This document shows, piece after piece, positions 51,876 to 60,178 of a stretch of DNA of 64,000 nucleotides; the first letter of the stretch is position 1; each line of letters starts with the position of its first letter. The translations under genes were made by a program, and so were the position numbers. The DNA is from Candidatus Saccharimonadota bacterium (GTDB taxonomy: Bacteria; Patescibacteriota; Saccharimonadia; Saccharimonadales; UBA4665), in NCBI GenBank assembly GCA_027365775.1, contig DAHXLX010000004.1, forward strand, positions 1-64,000, written 5' to 3'. Below the pieces are notes generated by a model. It did no database searches. It saw nothing but the letters and a program-made list of their open reading frames with translations, and was not told the DNA's origin.

Positions 51876-53860
51876 CGACTTAATCCTCCCGAATAAAGTT
51901 TGTCCAACCGCTCAATCTCCTCAGCTTTAATAATCCGCTCGGTATGCTCGTCCATCGACCTTACGATCAGGCTAACGACTGAAGTCAGTAACCCGATCAC
52001 CGCCAACCACCAGATATGCCAGACGACAGCAAACCCGAACGCCAATGCACCGGCGGCAATAATCATCGCCAGCGGCGTATTCTTCGGAATTTCAATGTCC
52101 TCATACGGCCGGGTATCCTTTAAGTTGTGCCGTTTGGCAACCCAAAAAGCGTCACGTTCAGTCACATGCGGCGTCTTTGCAAAATTATAAAAAGGTACCG
52201 GTGACGGTGTTGACCACTCCAGGCTGCGACCGTCCCAGGGGTCACCGCTCAGATCGAGATTGTTCCGTCGGCTAAAGTAGCTATAAACCAACTGTAAGAT
52301 TTGGACGCCGACGCCAATTCCGATAACCGCCGCGCCGATCGCTGAGACGATAAACAGCTGCTGCCAGCCTAAACCGGCAGCATAATGGTCAAGCCGCCTT
52401 GTCGCACCCATGAAACCGAGAATATACAGTGGAATAAATGACAACAAAAAACCAATCAGCCAACACCAGAAGGCAATCCGACCCAAGCGTTCGTTAAGTC
52501 TGAAACCAAATATTTTCGGAAACCAATAGGTTATCGCGGCAAAGTCGGCAAACAAGACACCGCCGACGATCATCATATGAAAATGGGCGATCAGGAACAG
52601 ACTGTTATGTAATTGGAAATCGATCGGCGGCACCGCCATCATTACGCCAGCCATACCGCCAATCGTAAACAGCACCACAAAACCGATAAACCATAACATC
52701 GGCGACTCAAGCCTGATTTTCCCACGATACATCGTAAACAACCAGTTGAATATCTTCACACCAGTCGGAATGGCGATGATCATCGTCATGATGCCGAAAA
52801 ACGCGTTGACATCTGAACCGGCACCCATAGTAAAGAAGTGATGCAGCCAGACAATAAACGACAACAACACGATCGCCATGATCGCCCAAACCATCGACGT
52901 ATAACCAAACAGCCGTTTCCTGGAGAAAGTGGCGACGACTTCCGAATACACCCCGAACGCCGGCAGAACCAATATGTAAACTTCCGGATGGCCCCATGCC
53001 CAAATAAGATTGACGTACATCATCATATTTCCACCGCCGCCGGCAGTAAAGAAATGGGTCCCGATATCACGATCGAGCGCCAATAGAGTCAGACAAACGG
53101 TCAGGATAGGGAAGGCAAACGCGATTAAAAGTGTCGAACCGAGTACGCTCCAACAGAACATCGGCATCTTCATCAGATTCATACCTTTAACGCGCATCTT
53201 AAGTATCGTTACCAGGAAATTTATCCCTGACAGTAAGCTGCCGACTCCGGCTATCTCCAAACTCCAGATCCAGTAATCCACCCCCACGGTCGGGCTATAG
53301 CGCAGTTCGCTAAGCGGCGGATAAGCCAGCCAGCCGGTAGCGGCAAAGTCACCCAAAATCAGTGACAGGTTAACCAGTACCATGCCGGAGAAAAACAACC
53401 AGAAACTGGTAGCATTAAGAAAAGGAAAGGCTACATCCCGGGCACCGATCTGTAGCGGTACGATAAGATTGAACAGGCCGAACATCAGACCCATGGCCAC
53501 AAAGAAGATCATGATCGTACCGTGGGCGGTAACGATCTGCTGGAAATGACTTGAGCTTAAAATCCCCATACTATGTCCGACCGATATCGATTGCTGAGTT
53601 TTAATCAGCGCCACGTCGGCGGCGCCTCTAAGCAGCATTGCTACGGCAACGATAATATACATTACGCCGATCTTTTTCGGATCCTGGGTGGTCAGCCATT
53701 CTTTATACAGCCATTTCCAGCGCTTGGTAACGGTTAAAAAGACGGCCAAGCCTATCGGCACCGAGATCATCAATAAGGCACCGAACCATTGGATCGCGTT
53801 TGGCGGTAACGCCTGTAAATTAAGTTTGCCTAACCAAAAATTAGCAAAGACATGCATCAT
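51872..53860 (-). CDS. cyoB: Cytochrome o ubiquinol oxidase subunit I
   Basis: 662 residues with about 15 helices. The low-spin heme ligand is in TAHGTIMIFFVAMG. The CuB/Tyr site is WAWGHPEVYILVLPAFG with the cross-link Tyr, and the CuB histidine pair is VWLHHFFTMG. HFHMMIVGG carries the heme axial ligands. This catalytic subunit reduces oxygen to water and pumps protons. The full motif set is present, so it should be active. Confidence 0.97.
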   Translation of the reverse strand: MMHVFANFWLGKLNLQALPPNAIQWFGALLMISVPIGLAVFLTVTKRWKWLYKEWLTTQDPKKIGVMYIIVAVAMLLRGAADVALIKTQQSISVGHSMGILSSSHFQQIVTAHGTIMIFFVAMGLMFGLFNLIVPLQIGARDVAFPFLNATSFWLFFSGMVLVNLSLILGDFAATGWLAYPPLSELRYSPTVGVDYWIWSLEIAGVGSLLSGINFLVTILKMRVKGMNLMKMPMFCWSVLGSTLLIAFAFPILTVCLTLLALDRDIGTHFFTAGGGGNMMMYVNLIWAWGHPEVYILVLPAFGVYSEVVATFSRKRLFGYTSMVWAIMAIVLLSFIVWLHHFFTMGAGSDVNAFFGIMTMIIAIPTGVKIFNWLFTMYRGKIRLESPMLWFIGFVVLFTIGGMAGVMMAVPPIDFQLHNSLFLIAHFHMMIVGGVLFADFAAITYWFPKIFGFRLNERLGRIAFWCWLIGFLLSFIPLYILGFMGATRRLDHYAAGLGWQQLFIVSAIGAAVIGIGVGVQILQLVYSYFSRRNNLDLSGDPWDGRSLEWSTPSPVPFYNFAKTPHVTERDAFWVAKRHNLKDTRPYEDIEIPKNTPLAMIIAAGALAFGFAVVWHIWWLAVIGLLTSVVSLIVRSMDEHTERIIKAEEIERLDKLYSGGLSR

Positions 53861-54738
53861 CTATTCATACCTTTACCGGCTGGAAACATATATTTGGTTA
53901 TCGTGCGATAAAACAAATTCGGCTCGGGCGACGAGTAGTATTGCGGCTTAACATACATACTCGGTTTGGCAAGACGGTTATAAGCCGCTAGGTTTAGTTT
54001 GGGCGAAATGTATTTTGTTTTATTAACCCACAAGTTAAACTGACCGCTTGATGACGCATGAACATTGAACATCATGCTGGCAAATCCAATACCACTAATA
54101 TTCGCTGACCACCCCTTGTAATCACCGGGCTGATCAGCCATTACAAACAATTGTGTCTGCATCCCGGGCATGTCATAAATCTGGCCAGACAACTGCGGTA
54201 TCCAGAACGAGTTCATCACCGTATCCGAAGTCAGATAAAAATGAACCGGCGTATTAACCGGTATGCGCAGATCATTAACGCTGGCTATTCCTTTTGTCGG
54301 ATAAATGAACAGCCACTTCCAGTCGAGGGCGATTACTTCAACCGGTAACGTCCGATTGCGTGAGGGTATCGGTTTGTACGGATTAAGTGCATAACTGGCG
54401 TTCCATGTTATAACCGACAAAACCGCAATGATAATTGACGGGATCAGCCACCATAATCCTTCAAGCTTGCGGTTACCGGACACATCCGGCGTATATTGCT
54501 TTGGCGAGTGATTACTGTCACGGTATTTCCAGACAATATATCCCAGCATAATGAATACCGGCACAACCACGATGCACATGATCAATACCACCGCCACCAG
54601 CAATCTGAATTCCTTGTCGGCAATTATACCTTTAGGCTGGAGTATGGGAATGTTAACCGTCGACAAGTAACCAATACTGATAACCGCTGCGGCCACCAGC
54701 ACGATTATCCAAAACCACCACTTTTTAGGTTTGCCCAT
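53857..54738 (-). CDS. cyoA: Cytochrome o ubiquinol oxidase subunit II
   Basis: 293 residues with two membrane helices and a C-terminal cupredoxin-like domain. VNIPILQPKGIIADKE resembles CyoA. The CuA-binding cysteines of cytochrome c oxidases are absent (SGIGFASMMF replaces them), so it takes electrons from quinol, not cytochrome c. First gene of the operon, preceded on the minus strand by TATAAA about 16 bases before the ATG. Confidence 0.93.
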   Translation of the reverse strand: MGKPKKWWFWIIVLVAAAVISIGYLSTVNIPILQPKGIIADKEFRLLVAVVLIMCIVVVPVFIMLGYIVWKYRDSNHSPKQYTPDVSGNRKLEGLWWLIPSIIIAVLSVITWNASYALNPYKPIPSRNRTLPVEVIALDWKWLFIYPTKGIASVNDLRIPVNTPVHFYLTSDTVMNSFWIPQLSGQIYDMPGMQTQLFVMADQPGDYKGWSANISGIGFASMMFNVHASSSGQFNLWVNKTKYISPKLNLAAYNRLAKPSMYVKPQYYSSPEPNLFYRTITKYMFPAGKGMNR

Positions 54739-54877
54739 TTGTATTTCAACCCTTTATACTATCTTATCATAACGATTAAGCTAAACATATCGACCGCAGT
54801 AACACCCAACGCTAAACAGGGTGTGATGGTTATAGCTACAAGGATTGTTATGGGTCTGTTAAGATCAAGCGATTAAT

Positions 54878-55915
54878 CTAGCCTAATCCTAACAGCATGT
54901 CGACTGCATCATGCTGCTCGTTGTTTGCTTGAGGTACGGTTGCAAAAATGACTAGGAATGAATCTTCGACACTCTTCAGCTCCAGCGAATATCCAACAAG
55001 TCTGTTCAAGCTGCCGTTTTGTTTGAGCTTAAATTTTTGGCAACCTCTTTGCTCTGAGCCAACGTCAATGAGTGACGTACCGTAACTGGCGACAGTACCT
55101 GAAGAGCCGCCATGTTCAGCGGCCTTTTTAATTTGATCGAAACGGGTAACAACCCATTCGGCGATACTGGCTTGAGTCATTACTCTCGGGTTATGATTAT
55201 TGCCTTCAATAGGGGTAAGATTAAGTAGCAAAAACCGCTTGCCGGTCTGCTTGTCAGTATGAGTCAGAACGGCACTCGATAGTTTTTCCGGCTTGAATTC
55301 AAGCTTCAAGATGTTTTGAGCGAATGGCGCTTTTCCAATACCCTCAATGCTATTTATTACTTCAGTCTCTAGTTCGCCGGTTAGTGCTGTTGCCGTTAAA
55401 GGCAGCCGGTCGGTTTTGCTGTACTTGTCCATGAACTCGGCAACAAAACCTGATTCGTCAGTCTCTATCAACTGCCGCAACTTTATTGCGGTATCGATCC
55501 TGGCAGCTTTATTAGTCAAATCCGAAAGCCGTTTCTCATGTTCGGCAAAAGTCGCACCTGGCTTGCATTGTCGAGCCGGATCACGCGGTGCAAGGAACGG
55601 ACAGGCACTGCAGCCAAGCTCCCGGCGTATGACTTCAGCCTTTTGTGCACTTGCTAAAGCCTTGACGATAAATTGATGTGATTCGGTATCCGGGACTCTT
55701 GCTAACTTCGCTAGCAACTGATTGTTGGGAACGTCTAGTTCGCGAATGTGCCTGATCGCTTCATCGCCAATCAGGCCTAACTCTGTAAGATTAAATAATG
55801 TCATATCACCGATTAAGTGCACGGTCTGACCATCGTCATCTACGACGTTCTCTTCGGCAATGATGTCGTTGGGGAATGCTTGAACGAAATTATCAGCTTC
55901 AACACACAGACTCAT
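54878..55915 (-). CDS. Hypothetical protein
   Basis: A 345-residue soluble protein that I do not recognise. It begins SLCVEADNFVQAFPNDIIAE. A cysteine cluster near residues 100-117 (GCSACPFLAPRDPARQC) suggests a metal or redox site, and a helical segment follows. The C-terminal third is beta-rich. There is no membrane helix. It is divergent from the small gene at 55971, 55 bases away. Confidence 0.6.
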   Translation of the reverse strand: MSLCVEADNFVQAFPNDIIAEENVVDDDGQTVHLIGDMTLFNLTELGLIGDEAIRHIRELDVPNNQLLAKLARVPDTESHQFIVKALASAQKAEVIRRELGCSACPFLAPRDPARQCKPGATFAEHEKRLSDLTNKAARIDTAIKLRQLIETDESGFVAEFMDKYSKTDRLPLTATALTGELETEVINSIEGIGKAPFAQNILKLEFKPEKLSSAVLTHTDKQTGKRFLLLNLTPIEGNNHNPRVMTQASIAEWVVTRFDQIKKAAEHGGSSGTVASYGTSLIDVGSEQRGCQKFKLKQNGSLNRLVGYSLELKSVEDSFLVIFATVPQANNEQHDAVDMLLGLG

Positions 55916-55958
55916 GTGATTACTATATCACGTTTTGGTAAATATGTCCAGCATGATA

Positions 55959-55964
55959 TATACT
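55959..55964 (+). promoter_or_regulatory. -10 box (TATACT) fixing the start at 55971
   Basis: TATACT ends 6 bases before ATG 55971. The longer frame from 55935 runs through the promoter, so 55971 is preferred. Confidence 0.5.
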
Positions 55965-55970
55965 GTAATC

Positions 55971-56312
55971 ATGTCTAGAAAAGAGTTTGACGATGGCTTG
56001 CATATTAACTTTTCTGATATTTGTGGTTTGGGTTTGGAAAATAACCAGAATAAAGATCCTAACGATAAACTGACAATCGTTAACCAAACACCGGTTAATA
56101 TCCCTAAAGATTTAAACGAACTGTCCGGCAGTCTGCTCGAATTGAATAACAATTGTCCGCTTTATCAGCCTATGGTCGACCGGTCAGATGTTGATCGGTA
56201 TACAGAATGGGTAAAAAAAATACAGCTAAACGTCTCTCAGAGTGAACTGTTAAAAGAATTCGAGCCGTTTCTGCCGGAAGACCCCGAACAAAATCGAAAC
56301 ACATCTGATTAA
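55971..56312 (+). CDS. Hypothetical protein
   Basis: 113 residues from ATG 55971 (MSRKEFDDGLHINFSDICGL), acidic and Asn-rich, with no membrane segment or known motif. Cys residues occur in DICGL and NNNCPLYQ. It is divergent from the 345-residue unknown protein, and the two share a short promoter region, so they may be coregulated. They lie between the oxidase operon and the FAD-linked dehydrogenase gene. Confidence 0.5.
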   Translation: MSRKEFDDGLHINFSDICGLGLENNQNKDPNDKLTIVNQTPVNIPKDLNELSGSLLELNNNCPLYQPMVDRSDVDRYTEWVKKIQLNVSQSELLKEFEPFLPEDPEQNRNTSD

Positions 56313-56365
56313 TCGATTCGCTGACGGTTTTTTTAAAACTTGTCCCAAATCAACTAAGCTTTACA

Positions 56366-58030
56366 TTAAAAATGGTCGCGGATATGGGTATAGCTGAATT
56401 CCCATGTGGCATCAGCCTTCTTGTGTGGATTGAATATATCCTTCGGGTCCATAATCTGTTTGATTTGTCTAAACAATGCAACGATATCTTTACCGAACTG
56501 CTGCTCAAGCCATGGGCCGCGCACCAGGCCGTCGTTATGTTCACCAGATAACGAACCCTTATAGCTGAGCACCAGATCATTGACCTCTTTCATGGCCGGC
56601 AACAGCGTGTCGCGCTCCTTTTTGTTTTCAAGCCTCATGAGCGGGATTATATGAAAGTTGCCGTCGCCCATATGTCCGGCAATAGTCGCAAATAAATGAT
56701 ACTTTTTAATAATTTTTCTCAGCCGCGGCAAAAATTCCACCATATATTGGGGATTGACTATCAGATCATCAATGAACGGCGCCGTATGCTTATCCTTAAC
56801 TTTGCTTCTAAGTAAATTAAAACTCTGCCGCCGCATCACCCAGAACTTCTCACTTTTACCCTCGGTGGCATCTTCTTCGAATCCATTGATCTCGTAGCGG
56901 GCTTTTTTAGATTTAAGTTCCCGGTGTAACAATCTGATCTTGGACCTGACCTCTTCGACTGTCTCACCATTAAATTCAACCATCAGGACCAGTTTTGGCA
57001 TACCCCGGAGCAACTGCCAGCCGTCGGGAATTAGATTAAATAACAGTTTAATAAACCGTTTCCAGCCCAGCAACTTTAAAAAGCTCGGCATGAACCGAAT
57101 CGATAACCACAAAGTCTGGTCGTCAAAACTTTCGAACGTCGCCGGCTTATGGACCAAAACCGCCGGTATAAGTTCGCCTAAATCGTCAATGTCACGCAGA
57201 AATAGTACCAACAACCCGGAATGGGGCTTGGCTGGAACCAATCTGAAGGTGATATCGGTCACGAATCCTAACGTACCTTCGCTGCCGACAATGAGTTTTG
57301 TCAGGTCAAAAATACCGGTTTCCCGGTCCCAGACTTCCCAGAGTGTATAACCCATCGAATTTTTGCTGACATTCGGCTTAGCTTGTTTAATTTTGTCGTA
57401 ATTCTGCTCGCACAGTTCATAAATCCGGCGGTACACTTCGCCCTCAAAATCATCTTGAGACATCTTTTGGTCTAATTCGTGTTTGTGGAGCGGCTTTACC
57501 GTCCGCTCGACTCCGTCAGCGAACACCAGCTTCAGCTCGTTTATAAAATCCTTGGTTTTGCCGTATTCCAACGACTTTTCGCCACCCGAGTTATTGGCCA
57601 CCATGCCACCGATACTGGCCAGATCCCGGGAAGCCGGAAAACTAGGCATCAGTGAGCCGTGCCTGAGCGTCCGTGGTTCAAAATCACGGTAAAGGACTCC
57701 TGGTTGTGCCTGTCCCGATGTCCGGGTAATTAGTTCAATTTCGGTAAAATGTTTCCGGAAATCAACAATAATTGAATCATTTATTGCGCCACCCGCCATA
57801 TCGGTACCGGCGGAGCGGGCGGTCAACGATAAATTCGGCATCGAGTCTTTATGCTCGGATACCAGGCGGACCAATCTTTCGACGTCGGCCGAGTCTTTCG
57901 GGTACACGACAATTTCCGGTTTAATCTCAAACAGGGAGGCGTCATGGCTGTAGGCTTCAATAGTTTTAGCTGAATCATCTAGCTCGCCGGTAAAACCGGA
58001 ATCAATTATCAGCTGTTTTAATTTGTCCAT
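56366..58030 (-). CDS. FAD-linked oxidase (D-lactate/glycolate dehydrogenase-like)
   Basis: 554 residues. The PCMH-type FAD domain has PEIVVYPKDSADVERLV, LTARSAGTDMAGGAI and DLASIGGMVANNSGGEKSLEYGKTKDF. The FAD-oxidase C-domain follows, with HIIPLMRL and SGEHNDGLVRGPW near the C-terminus. There is no iron-sulfur domain, so it is the GlcD/DLD type alone. It probably oxidises a 2-hydroxy acid such as D-lactate and passes electrons to quinone. A nearby bo3 oxidase and NDH-2 support that. Confidence 0.88.
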   Translation of the reverse strand: MDKLKQLIIDSGFTGELDDSAKTIEAYSHDASLFEIKPEIVVYPKDSADVERLVRLVSEHKDSMPNLSLTARSAGTDMAGGAINDSIIVDFRKHFTEIELITRTSGQAQPGVLYRDFEPRTLRHGSLMPSFPASRDLASIGGMVANNSGGEKSLEYGKTKDFINELKLVFADGVERTVKPLHKHELDQKMSQDDFEGEVYRRIYELCEQNYDKIKQAKPNVSKNSMGYTLWEVWDRETGIFDLTKLIVGSEGTLGFVTDITFRLVPAKPHSGLLVLFLRDIDDLGELIPAVLVHKPATFESFDDQTLWLSIRFMPSFLKLLGWKRFIKLLFNLIPDGWQLLRGMPKLVLMVEFNGETVEEVRSKIRLLHRELKSKKARYEINGFEEDATEGKSEKFWVMRRQSFNLLRSKVKDKHTAPFIDDLIVNPQYMVEFLPRLRKIIKKYHLFATIAGHMGDGNFHIIPLMRLENKKERDTLLPAMKEVNDLVLSYKGSLSGEHNDGLVRGPWLEQQFGKDIVALFRQIKQIMDPKDIFNPHKKADATWEFSYTHIRDHF

Positions 58031-58139
58031 CTTAAATAAGCTTAAGCCTAATCAGCCATTTAAAGCAAGGCTTGCAATAAAAACAATATATTTGCTAACT
58101 TTTATTGCATCAAACTAAAAATTAGCTTATGTTTTAGAA

Positions 58140-58877
58140 GTGAAATATAAGTCAAATCAACAAGTCGGCTTCACCGGTGTCGAAACGTTAATAGTCATTG
58201 TCATAGCGATATTTGTCGGTATTGCTGGTTACTTTGTATACAAGAATTATCACAAGCCCATTACAGTCAAACAGTCGGCTTCAGTGGCTAGCGTTAACTC
58301 GAAGCCCAATCCGTATGCTGATTGGAAAACATATTGTCCAAGTCTGGGCAGTTTGTGTGTCGATTACCCGATGAGCTGGATCATATCACAAGCTACGAGT
58401 CCGGGTGTGCAAAGTATAAGCATTACTAGCCCAAGCAAAGATACCGCGGTTGTGTATTATCCTGAGGGTTCGATTTCCGGCTCAGGCAGTAAGGCCATGG
58501 TAAACATTGTCGCGGTCGGCCAAACTGCTGTTACCAGCCTTGAGGTAGTTTCAGAAATTACCCATTGGCTTAATCCGATTAACGGCGTCGCTTACACAGC
58601 CGGAGTATTTCTCGAGCCGTCGGCTAACAATACCACGCCGAACAATCAGCCCATAGCACCAGGCGTATCATATACCAGCAATGACGAACCAAACACCTAT
58701 GGATTCGAATATCCAGCATCAAGCCAATACACGGATGAACTCTATATAGTAGATAACCCTAGTAAAAACATAGGCGTAAACTCGTTTACAACTACCCAAG
58801 ATGCGCAGCTCTGGTTGAATAGCCCGGAGGTCAAAACAGCCACCAGAATTATAGACAGCGTTAAAGCAAAAGCATAA
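58140..58877 (+). CDS. Type IV pilin-like protein
   Basis: 245 residues from GTG 58140. The leader MKYKSNQQVG is followed by FTGVETLIVIVIAIFVGIAG, a class-III prepilin signal with Glu at position 5 and a single hydrophobic helix. The rest is Ser/Thr/Asn-rich and probably surface-exposed, with two cysteines near residue 65-75 (YCPSLGSLC). A peptidase such as PilD would cleave after the Gly. A pseudopilin or major pilin role cannot be told apart. No pilus assembly gene is nearby. Confidence 0.7.
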   Translation: MKYKSNQQVGFTGVETLIVIVIAIFVGIAGYFVYKNYHKPITVKQSASVASVNSKPNPYADWKTYCPSLGSLCVDYPMSWIISQATSPGVQSISITSPSKDTAVVYYPEGSISGSGSKAMVNIVAVGQTAVTSLEVVSEITHWLNPINGVAYTAGVFLEPSANNTTPNNQPIAPGVSYTSNDEPNTYGFEYPASSQYTDELYIVDNPSKNIGVNSFTTTQDAQLWLNSPEVKTATRIIDSVKAKA

Positions 58878-58934
58878 CTCCATTAATGAAGCATGGTTAA
58901 ACTTAAGCTTTTTGCATAATAATTTTTATCAATC

Positions 58935-58940
58935 TATAAT
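58935..58940 (+). promoter_or_regulatory. -10 box (TATAAT) of the ndh gene
   Basis: Consensus TATAAT ends 9 bases before ATG 58950. No ribosome site, so a leaderless mRNA is likely. Confidence 0.55.
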
Positions 58941-58949
58941 TTAGTTGTT

Positions 58950-60158
58950 ATGGCAAAAGACAAAGTACTAATCGTCGGCGGAGGTTTCGCCGGCGTAAAA
59001 GCAGCATTGGAGCTGGAAGCTGACGACCGTTTTGAAATTACATTATTATCCAGCGAAGACACTTTCCGTTATTATCCGACGTTGTATCATGTCGCAACCG
59101 GCGGGCGGCGGGCTAATGCTATCATCCCCTTAAGAAGCATCTTCGAAGGCAAGAACGTTAAACTTCACCAGGGCAAAGCCGAAAAACTTGATCGTCAGGA
59201 AAAAACAATCACCACCACGGCCGCAGAAGTATACAGCTATGACGTATTGATTATGGCTTTGGGCGAGGTCACCAATTATTTCAATATACCCGGCCTCAAA
59301 GACTTATCTTACGGAGTTAAAAGCATCGAGGATATCGAACGGTTTAAAGCACATTTGCACGAACAACTAGTGAGTGACCACAAGCCGGACTTGAACTATG
59401 TTATCGTCGGCGGCGGGCCGACCGGAGTCGAGTTGGCCGGTGCATTGCCTGATTACATGCATAAGTTAATGCAATTGCACAATATCAAAGATCGCCAGAT
59501 CCATATTGATCTCGTTGAAGCGTCGCCCAGACTATTATCACGACTACCGAAAGACGTGTCGCGAGTTGTGCAACGACGTCTGGAGCATAAAGGGATTAAA
59601 CTATTTCTCGGACAAGCCGTTCAGGGAGAAACCGCCAACGAGCTCATGGTCAATGGTAAGCCGATTCAAAGCCATACCGTAGTTTGGACTGCCGGTATGG
59701 CCAACAATCCCTTCTATTCAAACAACGGCTTCATTATTACGCCCAATCATAAAGTCGCGACTGACATCTTTCTACAGGCCGAAAACAACATATTCGTTCT
59801 GGGCGATAATGCCAATACTCCGTTTAGCGGTATGGCGCAAACAGCAGTTCTGGACGGCGAATTTGTTGCCGCTAATCTTAAACGTCGTAAAGATGGCAAA
59901 ATGATGAAAAGTTATCGGGCGCATCTGCCGACAACCGTCATTCCGGTCGGCGAAGGTTGGGCCGCGGTAGTCCGTCGTCACTTGCGAATATACGGATTAT
60001 TAGGCTGGTCTTTAAGGCAAATGGCCGATACCGTTGCTTTTCACAATTACGAACCATGGATCCAGGCCGGCCGGCAATGGCTAACATATTACGGCAGTGA
60101 AGAAACCTGCCAGACTTGCCTTGAGTCCTTAGCTGTCCGACATGCGCCGACCGATTAA
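58950..60158 (+). CDS. Type II NADH dehydrogenase (NDH-2)
   Basis: 402 residues. The FAD-binding motif is VLIVGGGFAGVKAALEL. The NADH-binding motif is YVIVGGGPTGVELAG. VVWTAGMANNP and FVLGDNANTPFSGMAQTA are the other family blocks. NDH-2 is a peripheral, non-proton-pumping enzyme that passes electrons from NADH to quinone. Near its end, PTTVIPVGEGWAAVVRRHLRIYGLLGWSLRQM probably contains the membrane-contacting helix. The C-terminal CQTCLES pair is unusual. It is the likely main electron donor to the cyo oxidase. Confidence 0.9.
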   Translation: MAKDKVLIVGGGFAGVKAALELEADDRFEITLLSSEDTFRYYPTLYHVATGGRRANAIIPLRSIFEGKNVKLHQGKAEKLDRQEKTITTTAAEVYSYDVLIMALGEVTNYFNIPGLKDLSYGVKSIEDIERFKAHLHEQLVSDHKPDLNYVIVGGGPTGVELAGALPDYMHKLMQLHNIKDRQIHIDLVEASPRLLSRLPKDVSRVVQRRLEHKGIKLFLGQAVQGETANELMVNGKPIQSHTVVWTAGMANNPFYSNNGFIITPNHKVATDIFLQAENNIFVLGDNANTPFSGMAQTAVLDGEFVAANLKRRKDGKMMKSYRAHLPTTVIPVGEGWAAVVRRHLRIYGLLGWSLRQMADTVAFHNYEPWIQAGRQWLTYYGSEETCQTCLESLAVRHAPTD

Positions 60159-60164
60159 ATAGCA

Positions 60165-60170
60165 TACAAT
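60165..60170 (+). promoter_or_regulatory. -10 box (TACAAT) of the helicase-nuclease gene
   Basis: TACAAT ends 8 bases before ATG 60179, with no ribosome site. Confidence 0.45.
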
Positions 60171-60178
60171 ATTAATAT

